DNA of 64,000 nucleotides from assembly GCF_900095735.1 (NCBI RefSeq), contig NZ_FNLO01000007.1, positions 204,509 to 268,508 of the forward strand, given 5' to 3'. Shown here piece by piece: positions 58,211 through 64,000 of the stretch. The stretch comes from Chitinasiproducens palmae. Its GTDB lineage: Bacteria; Pseudomonadota; Gammaproteobacteria; Burkholderiales; Burkholderiaceae. Under the pieces are notes generated by a model that made no database searches, had not been told where the DNA came from, and saw only the letters and a list, made by a program, of their open reading frames with translations. The number at the start of each line of letters is the position of its first letter. The first letter of the stretch is position 1. The translations under genes and the position numbers were made by a program.

Positions 58211-60312
58211 GCGACCACCACCTTGCGCATCATGCCGCTTTCCATGTGATACAGCAGATGGCAGTGAAACGCCCATTGCCCAGGCTCCGTTGCGGTGACA
58301 CAAAACGCAACCTGCTTGGCGGGCTGCACGTTGATCGTGTGCTTGCGCACCAGAAACTGTCCCGACTCGTCTTCGAGTTCGCTGAACATGCCGTGAAGAT
58401 GGATCGGATGATTCATCATCGTGTCGTTGACCAACACGATCCGCAACCGCTCGCCTGGCATGAAGCGGATCGGCGCCGCGTCGCTGAACTTGATCCCGTC
58501 GAAGCCCCAGATGAAACGCGCCATATTGCCGGTCAGGCGCAGGACGATCTCACGGTCGGGTGCACGCCCGTCGAGCGGGCCGCCGAGCGTGTGCAAGTCC
58601 GCGTAGGTGAGCACGCGACGGCCATTGCCTCGCAGGCGCGGGCCCGGGTCGTCGAGCGCGCGGGACGGGTGGGCAACGCGCATGTCGACCGACGCCGATG
58701 ACGATGACGACGACGATGACGATGACGACGACGACGCGCTTTGCGCCGCGCCGTGCCGATGCGTGCCCAGCTCTGCGGGTATCGCTGTGCCAGTGGCCGC
58801 GTCCACTGGCTGCGGCGTCCCGTGCGCTGCATGCGTGACGCCGTGGGCGTGGTCATCGCCGGCAATGATCGACGCTGTGCCAGGCACTGCCGCGCCGAGG
58901 TGACCGGGTGCCTGGTGGACGTGTCTCTCGATCGGTCGGCTGGGCATGCGCCCATCGCGGCCGGGACTGTGGCTGCGGCTGTCGTTGCCATTGCCATCGC
59001 GGGCCGCGACCGCGCCGTCCATGCTTCCGTCGTCCACCATCTTGGCGCGTTGCATGCCCGCGTGCGCCATCGGGCTGCCACTGCCGTGCGCCATGTCGCC
59101 GTGATCCATCCCCATGTCCCCCATGTCCGCCATCGACAACCAGGTCTTGGGATCCAGCGCCGGCACGGCTGCCACCATGCCGGGCTCGGGCGCCAGCGTT
59201 GCGCGGGCGTAACCGCTACGGTCCATCGACTGCGCGAACACGGTGTAGGCACGCGCATCGGGCAGGGTGACGATGACGTCGTACGTTTCCGCAACCGCGA
59301 GCCGTATCTCCTCCACGTCAACCGGGCGGACCGCTTGACCGTCTGCTGCGACGACGGTCATTTTCAGTCCGGGGATGCGCAGATCGAAATAGGTCTCCGC
59401 CGAACCGTTGATCAGCCGCAGCCGAACGCGCTCGCCCTTGCGCGCAATGCCGGTCCAATTGTCGTCGGGCGTGCGGCCGTTGACCAGGTAGGTGTAGGTC
59501 GCCGCGGACACGTCGGAGAAGTCCACCGGACTCATGCGCATGCGGTTCCACATGCGACGCGTGCCGAGGGCGTTGCGCAGTCCATTGGCGCGGGCATCGC
59601 GCATGAACTGACTCACGGTCGGCTGCTGGTCGTTGTAGTAGTCGCTCGATTGGCGCAGGTGTCTCAGGATGGCCGCTGGTGATTCGTCACTCCAGTCGCT
59701 CAGCAGCAGGACATGGTCACGATCGACGGCAGGCGTCTCGCCGTCGGCCGGCTCGATCACGATCGCGCCATACAGCCCCTGCTGTTCCTGCATGCCGCTG
59801 TGACTGTGATACCAGTAGGTCCCGGCCTGCCGCACCGGGAAACGGTAGGTGAAATGTGTGCCTGCGCCAATGCCGCCGAAGCTGATGCCGGGCACGCCGT
59901 CCATCTGATAGGGCAGCAGGATCCCGTGCCAGTGGATCGATGAAGCATCGGACAATTGGTTCGAGACGCTGATCTCAACGGTCTGGCCTTGCTTCCAGTA
60001 CAGCGTGGGGCCGGGAGTGCTGCCGTTCACGGCGATCGCTCGGGCGGGGCGCCCGGTGAAGTTGACCGGCTGCATCGCGATTTCTAGATGGCTGGGCGAA
60101 TCCGCCTGAGGCGACGGTCCGACAATGCCCGGCGATGCCGCGGCTGGCTGACTCGGATCAAGGGCTGGCGGGCGTTCGCCAGCCAGGGCAGCGCGACTGC
60201 CAAGACCAAGGAGTACGGCGCTGCTTACCGCCGAGATGCCGGTAACAAAGCGGCGCCGCGACGCATCCGGCGCGGCGCGCAAGGGCGCCCGCCTGGGAAA
60301 GGGGTTCGACAT
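58207..60312 (-). CDS. copA: Multicopper oxidase CopA (copper resistance)
   Basis: 701 residues. A Tat signal (DASRRRFVTGIS, twin Arg near 19-21, ALA cleavage near 44) sends it folded to the periplasm. Copper motifs are HWHG at 127-130, HSH at 169-171, HPIHLHG near 635 and HCHLLYHMESGM near 683, covering type 1, 2 and 3 sites. A Met/His-rich loop (MGDMGMDHGDMAHG) lies near 395-425. A run of about 14 serines near 525-540 is coded by TCG/TCA triplets, a 3-nt repeat at 58692-58737. It probably oxidises Cu(I) and binds copper. First two-thirds of the copAB pair. Confidence 0.96.
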   Translation of the reverse strand: MSNPFPRRAPLRAAPDASRRRFVTGISAVSSAVLLGLGSRAALAGERPPALDPSQPAAASPGIVGPSPQADSPSHLEIAMQPVNFTGRPARAIAVNGSTPGPTLYWKQGQTVEISVSNQLSDASSIHWHGILLPYQMDGVPGISFGGIGAGTHFTYRFPVRQAGTYWYHSHSGMQEQQGLYGAIVIEPADGETPAVDRDHVLLLSDWSDESPAAILRHLRQSSDYYNDQQPTVSQFMRDARANGLRNALGTRRMWNRMRMSPVDFSDVSAATYTYLVNGRTPDDNWTGIARKGERVRLRLINGSAETYFDLRIPGLKMTVVAADGQAVRPVDVEEIRLAVAETYDVIVTLPDARAYTVFAQSMDRSGYARATLAPEPGMVAAVPALDPKTWLSMADMGDMGMDHGDMAHGSGSPMAHAGMQRAKMVDDGSMDGAVAARDGNGNDSRSHSPGRDGRMPSRPIERHVHQAPGHLGAAVPGTASIIAGDDHAHGVTHAAHGTPQPVDAATGTAIPAELGTHRHGAAQSASSSSSSSSSSSSSASVDMRVAHPSRALDDPGPRLRGNGRRVLTYADLHTLGGPLDGRAPDREIVLRLTGNMARFIWGFDGIKFSDAAPIRFMPGERLRIVLVNDTMMNHPIHLHGMFSELEDESGQFLVRKHTINVQPAKQVAFCVTATEPGQWAFHCHLLYHMESGMMRKVVVA

Positions 60313-60440
60313 GATTGCTCCATTGGCGCCCGTGGGCGCCGCAGTCGGGCGGTCGTGCGCTGGCTTGAGTCAGCGCACGACGCCAGAACGGACATGGGCA
60401 GCGCGATGGCCGCCGCCAGCCGACCGACGGGTCGGCAATG

Positions 60441-61064
60441 TCAGATGAAGCGCGTGCGAGGAGGGCGGTCGAGGCGCTCGGGCAGCGGACCGGCTGGATG
60501 GGTGTCGGGCGAATGGCGCGGGGAGGGTCGGACGAGCCGCTGCACGGGTGGCAAAGGGGCGGCCGCGGCCGATAGTGCAATGTGAGGGATGCACTGAGAA
60601 GCGCACTGGGAAGCGCATTGAGAAGCGGGCTGAGAAGCGGGCTGAGAAGCGCACTGAGGTATGCCGTTGGCAGTGCACGCGCCGCAGCCTGAGCTGTGCG
60701 ACGGCATTGGCCCCGCATCATGCTCCGCACAGCAGTCTTGCTGATCGCCGCCGGCTGCGCTTGCGGTGGACGCGAGCGCAGCCATCCGCACCATGGCCGC
60801 CATCGGCAAGGCCCGCCTCTGCGGGATTGCAACGGTCTGCTGGGGATCACCCGTGCGCATCGCATGCGCCATGCGATCGGACCTTGCAGTCAACCTGGTC
60901 GCCGCTGCCGCCGCAAGCACCCGGGTTCGCACGTGGGCGGCGGAATCGACGCGATGCTCGTGCCGACTCGCGCGGAAAGCCGCTGGCGCGGCGGCTACGG
61001 CGAGCAGCGTGCTGCCTATCAGGCACAGCACGAGAAACAGTCTGAAAAGGCCCGAATCCTTCAT
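60441..61064 (-). CDS. CopL-like Cys/His-containing exported protein upstream of copA
   Basis: 207 residues. A signal peptide (FRLFLVLCLIGSTLLAVAAAP) leads into a basic region, then a Cys-rich segment: CC at 111-112, HSSGCGAC (C127, C130), and at 138-158 four-residue repeats alternating CASQ and PASQ, coded by a 12-nt DNA repeat. The C-terminus ends LPERLDRPPRTRFI, like DUF2946/CopL-type proteins that precede copAB in Xanthomonas and Burkholderiales. Those are needed for copper-responsive expression or copper handling. It lies 128 bases upstream of copA on the same strand. The assignment rests on position, Cys pattern and C-terminus. Confidence 0.65.
   Translation of the reverse strand: MKDSGLFRLFLVLCLIGSTLLAVAAAPAAFRASRHEHRVDSAAHVRTRVLAAAAATRLTARSDRMAHAMRTGDPQQTVAIPQRRALPMAAMVRMAALASTASAAGGDQQDCCAEHDAGPMPSHSSGCGACTANGIPQCASQPASQPASQCASQCASQCIPHIALSAAAAPLPPVQRLVRPSPRHSPDTHPAGPLPERLDRPPRTRFI
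60591..60662. repeat. 12-nt repeat inside the copL-like gene
   Basis: Five full units of GCACTGAGAAGC (with GGG variants) and a decayed sixth. They encode a Q-C/P-A-S series on the minus strand, so copy number changes cysteine number while keeping the frame. Confidence 0.93.
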
Positions 61065-61466
61065 GAGGCGAGTCTAGCATGCGGCCGGACGACGGCAATT
61101 GTCGCGGCTGCGATGCGTTTCGGTCGCGGCGGCACGGGCCTGCCGACTGGGCGTGGAGAGACGCGGATCAGCGCGGCGAGGCGCGGAGGGTTCGTGTCGG
61201 ATGGTTTGTGTCGGATGGTTTGTGTCGGAGTCGCCAGCCGTTTGCCTATCGTAGTGTGTGCGAGGCGCCCTGGCTGCCATGGACACGTAGGCGCCGGATG
61301 ACGCAGGGCACGCCGGCCGTCGTCCGTCGTCCGTCGTCCGTCGAAGCGCGTGTCGGGCTGATCCCCGGTTCTCCCGGAACGCGGTTTGCTGAATGAATCG
61401 CTTGCACGCGATTCATTCGGTGCCAGTCCGACCGGGCCGGCGAAACGCAGTTGAGCACAAGGAGCG
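61065..61466. other. Gene-free divergent gap with two repeats
   Basis: About 400 bases between the divergent copL-like and SDR genes. It holds three 14-nt units (GTTTGTGTCGGATG) at 61190-61231 and four 7-nt units (CCGTCGT) at 61317-61344. Copper-regulator boxes were looked for by eye and not identified. Confidence 0.7.
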
Positions 61467-62486
61467 ATGATGAAGCTGAAGCCTATCGACCAACAGACAA
61501 TCGTCATCACGGGCGCGAGCAGCGGCATTGGTCTCGTCACGGCGCGCATGGCGAGCCGACGCGGCGCACGGCTGTTCCTGATCGCGCGAGACAGCGCTGC
61601 GCTGCAATCGCTGGCGGACGAGCTGAATGCAGCCGGTGGGAACGCCGCGTTCGCGGTAGCGGACGTGGGCGACAGCGACCAGTTGGAAACTGCGGCCCAA
61701 CAGGCAATCGACCGTTTCGGCGGCTTTGATACGTGGATCAACAATGCCGGCGTGTCGATTTACGGCAAGCTGGAAGATGTTTCCCTTGACGATCAGCGGC
61801 GGTTGTTCGACACGAACTTCTGGGGCACCGTGCAGGGGGCCCGCATTGCCGCAAGGCACCTGAAGGCGCGGGGCGGCGCGATCATCAACCTCGGCAGCGA
61901 GCTGTCCGATATCGCCGTGCCGCTGCAAGGCGTGTACTGCGCGTCGAAGCATGCGGTGAAAGGCTATACCGACGCGTTACGAATGGAACTGTTGGCAGAG
62001 AACGCGCCGGTATCGGTGACGCTGATCAAGCCGGCCGGCATCGATACGATGTTCGTCGCGCATGCAAAGAACTATCTCGACGTCGAGCCGAAACTGCCGG
62101 CGCCAGTGTATGCGCCCGAAGTGGTGGCCCGTGCCATCCTCGAAGCCGCCGAACGGCCGCAGCGCGATATCTACGTGGGCGGCGCATCGCGCGCCTTCTC
62201 GATTGCTGGGCGCCAGGCGCCGAGCACATACGACGCGTTGATGAAACGGATTGGCGCGCGGATGCAACTGACCTCCAAACCGCGGGAGACCCAGGACGAC
62301 TCGCTGTATGCCAGCACGGCCCCGTTGCAGGAACGATCTGGCAAGAACGGCTTCGTCCTCGAAAGCAGTGCCTATACGCGCGCGGTCCATGAGTCTCGCG
62401 CGACCACCTGGCTGGCGGCAAGCGGGCTCGTCGGCCTCGGCATCGCGCTGTTCGCGCAACAGGCACGCCGGCGTCCGCGCACCTGA
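61467..62486 (+). CDS. Short-chain dehydrogenase with C-terminal membrane segment
   Basis: 339 residues. The Rossmann motif TGASSGIG is at 15-22, NNAG at 92-95, catalytic S144, and Y157 with K161 (YCASKHA). After the SDR core (about 250) there is an extension ending in a hydrophobic helix (AASGLVGLGIALFAQQA, about 316-332), so the enzyme may be tethered to the inner membrane. The substrate is unknown. An AAGGAG site precedes the double ATG; either could be the start. Confidence 0.9.
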   Translation: MMKLKPIDQQTIVITGASSGIGLVTARMASRRGARLFLIARDSAALQSLADELNAAGGNAAFAVADVGDSDQLETAAQQAIDRFGGFDTWINNAGVSIYGKLEDVSLDDQRRLFDTNFWGTVQGARIAARHLKARGGAIINLGSELSDIAVPLQGVYCASKHAVKGYTDALRMELLAENAPVSVTLIKPAGIDTMFVAHAKNYLDVEPKLPAPVYAPEVVARAILEAAERPQRDIYVGGASRAFSIAGRQAPSTYDALMKRIGARMQLTSKPRETQDDSLYASTAPLQERSGKNGFVLESSAYTRAVHESRATTWLAASGLVGLGIALFAQQARRRPRT

Positions 62487-62506
62487 TGCTCGCGACCGCG
62501 CGGGGG

Positions 62507-63037
62507 TCAGCTTGACGACTGCATCGCGCGGAACATCCGCACCACCCGATCGTTATGCACGTCGTGCAGCCACGCATGATCGAATACAGCGAACGCGGCT
62601 AGCCAAGCCAATGCCACTACCGCAATGTCGCAACGGCCGCTGTTCCACCAATTCAGCGAATGTCTGCCCAGCAGCCAAGGCACCCCTAAGGGGTTTGGCC
62701 AATCGGCGAGCAGGTGCATGATGCCGCCGCACGCGAATCCAAGCCCGAGCGCTGCGAGTGGGTGCTGTCCGAGGTGGCGATAGGTATAGACCGCCAGGCC
62801 GATCCAGCCGAGGCCCCAATGGGTCAGCGTGCGGTGGGTGATCCATAGGCGCCGCTTGCGCGACCACCATGCCACTTCGAGCCAGTCGGGCGCGGTGCCG
62901 CCCGCCACTGCCGCGATGAAACTCAAGGCCGTCCATATCTGCCAGGGGCCTGCCGCGCCGGCCTTGTGGACGATCGCGGCGGCAATGACTCCGGCCGCCC
63001 AGCCGGTTACGTGGTGTGCTCGATTCGACGCCATCAA
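62507..63037 (-). CDS. DUF457-type (YdjM-like) membrane protein
   Basis: 176 residues with about four hydrophobic helices. The conserved HRTLTHW near 67-73 and the DWPNPLG motif near 115-121 match the DUF457/YdjM family, sometimes called LexA-binding inner-membrane-associated putative hydrolases. Conserved His and Asp could bind metal. Activity is not established. It converges with the SDR gene. Confidence 0.85.
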   Translation of the reverse strand: MMASNRAHHVTGWAAGVIAAAIVHKAGAAGPWQIWTALSFIAAVAGGTAPDWLEVAWWSRKRRLWITHRTLTHWGLGWIGLAVYTYRHLGQHPLAALGLGFACGGIMHLLADWPNPLGVPWLLGRHSLNWWNSGRCDIAVVALAWLAAFAVFDHAWLHDVHNDRVVRMFRAMQSSS

Positions 63038-63519
63038 TGCGGGCGCGACAGGCGCGCTCTGCTGTATTTCTATCCAGGACGACTATATTCGCAGAAAGCT
63101 GTACGAATGCACAGTTAACTTGGAAAAAAGCCCGAGATCTCGGGGAAAAGTCCGATTTCGGATAGGGCACGGGAGGTGGGGCGGAGGCGACTGCGAGCGG
63201 CCTGTCTCAGCCGCGCGTCATTCAGGCCCAGGCAGACACGGCGTGCATAGTCGCACCAGCTCCGGGACCCGGATGCAGGGAGGCGTGTTGAGGCCTGACG
63301 AATTGAGGCAACGCCGCGACAGGTGTGGCGACTACCATCCGACGCTGATTCCCCTGAAGGTCACGGGTCGGGCGGGGGAGGCGGCTGGGCGGGTGCGCGT
63401 GCAGCCCTTGCGTCAGCCGGCTCCGTTCAATTTTTAACGCAAAGCAGGGTAACGCCTTCCCAGGACAGGCCGGTCGGCGGGTCGACATGACCCCTTGATG
63501 AATCCGGCGAAGAAAACGC
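63038..63519. other. Gene-free region before the rrn promoters
   Basis: About 480 bases with no credible gene. The first 100 are A/T-richer and should hold the promoter of the DUF457-type gene on the minus strand. The rest is upstream sequence of the rRNA operon. Confidence 0.55.
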
Positions 63520-63548
63520 TTGCCAAGACGCGGTTCTCGTCCTAATAT
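63520..63548 (+). promoter_or_regulatory. rrn promoter P1
   Basis: TTGCCA at 63520-63525, 17-bp spacer, TAATAT at 63543-63548. The following CTCGTTCCTCTGCTGC is almost identical to that after the second promoter. Confidence 0.7.
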
Positions 63549-63689
63549 CTCGTTCCTCTGCTGCACGGACTTCAACGAGTGCAAGCGGCAGGGACGGGAG
63601 AGTGAGTGACGAGCTTCCGGTGAGTGAGCGGGTTTTGCAGTGCGCGTTTCGTTGAGTGGTTGAACGAAACGGTAAGCGAAAAAAACCTG

Positions 63690-63718
63690 TTGACGAACGA
63701 AGAAGATTGCTTCATAAT
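63690..63718 (+). promoter_or_regulatory. rrn promoter P2
   Basis: TTGACG at 63690-63695, exact 17-bp spacer, CATAAT at 63713-63718, with an A-rich upstream element (GCGAAAAAAAC). A hairpin-forming pair GTTTCGTT/AACGAAAC lies just upstream (63646-63670). This is the main rRNA promoter by quality. Confidence 0.85.
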
Positions 63719-63800
63719 CTCGTTTCTCTGCTGCTGATGCAGCGACGCAGCAAACGAAGCAAGCCAGATTTAGTATAGCTGGTTTGTCAAGTTAGCGCGA

Positions 63801-63812
63801 TGCTCTTTAAAA
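63801..63812 (+). promoter_or_regulatory. boxA antitermination site of the rrn leader
   Basis: TGCTCTTTAAAA matches the NusB/NusE-binding boxA of rRNA leaders (TGCTCTTTAACA). It assembles the antitermination complex needed for full-length rRNA synthesis. The remaining leader to 63989 contains the 5' strand of the 16S processing stem. Confidence 0.88.
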
Positions 63813-63989
63813 ATTTACAGCCGATAAGTGTGGGCACTTGATGGCGAGCGGGCTGTGGCATTCGTGCCGCGGTCTTTGCAAAAGTAATCAAGTCTCACAC
63901 TAAGTAATAGGTAAGTCGTGATTCATCATGACTTGTCAGCACTTTGAGTGAGCGACACATCCGCAAGGATGAAACAAGTAACAGGAATT

Positions 63990-64000
63990 GAACTGAAGAG
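63990..64000 (+). rRNA. 16S ribosomal RNA (first ~11 bases)
   Basis: The window ends in GAACTGAAGAG, which aligns with the 5' end of mature bacterial 16S rRNA (AAATTGAAGAG in E. coli). The gene continues beyond the window. The mature end is placed by alignment only. Confidence 0.85.

Overview
The window is 64 kb of high-GC, densely coding chromosome that reads as a beta-proteobacterium of the order Burkholderiales, most likely family Burkholderiaceae. The evidence is gene content and order: the end of an isc operon (hscA-fdx-iscX), the lysS-prfB-recJ-rpfE block, lolCD, a pyrG-kdsA-eno-ftsB block, a dapA-bamC pair, a double-length UvrA, and an rrn leader at the right edge that runs into the first bases of a 16S rRNA gene. 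I cannot name the genus. Almost everything is core housekeeping. I see no prophage, insertion sequence, integron, CRISPR array or tRNA gene.

Layout. 1-1.05 kb: end of the Fe-S assembly operon, closed by a clear terminator. 1.7-4.4 kb: a ClpP-type protease divergent from an ECF-like sigma factor, then a glycine-zipper envelope protein. 4.7-10.8 kb, minus strand: lysS, prfB (with the +1 programmed frameshift), recJ and an rpfE-like gene. 11-17.5 kb, plus strand: lolC-lolD, tatD and an oversized comEC. 17.8-22.2 kb: pyrG-kdsA-eno-ftsB. 22.2-23.5 kb: gene-free and full of short tandem repeats. 23.5-25.8 kb, minus strand: a lipoprotein, hslO and a gamma-carbonic anhydrase. 26-35 kb, plus strand: DUF455 protein, hydrolase, PHP ribonuclease, YciO, M50 protease, trpS, dapA, bamC and a WalJ-like MBL protein. 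35.7-44 kb: two minus-strand lipoproteins, an L16-type JmjC oxygenase divergent from slyD, a calcineurin-like secreted protein and mutS. 44.5-56 kb: glycogen-debranching-type enzyme, MarR regulator, aldo/keto reductase, tandem UvrA and a flavin reductase-type protein. 56.3-61 kb: a heat-shock Hsp20 gene and a copper-resistance operon (copL-like, copA, copB). 61.5-64 kb: an SDR, a DUF457-type membrane protein, and the rrn promoters, leader and 16S start.

The most unusual property is not a gene. The window carries about twenty unrelated short tandem-repeat arrays (units of 7 to 14 nt, 2 to 19 copies). They lie mainly between genes, but several sit in frame inside comEC, copA and the copL-like gene. 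Each array has its own unit sequence, so they look locally generated rather than spread by an element. A second theme is promoters: several -10 hexamers of the TANAAT type lie directly before a start codon that lacks a ribosome binding site, suggesting leaderless mRNAs. The rrn operon is preceded by two promoters whose initially transcribed sequences are near-identical copies 170 bp apart.
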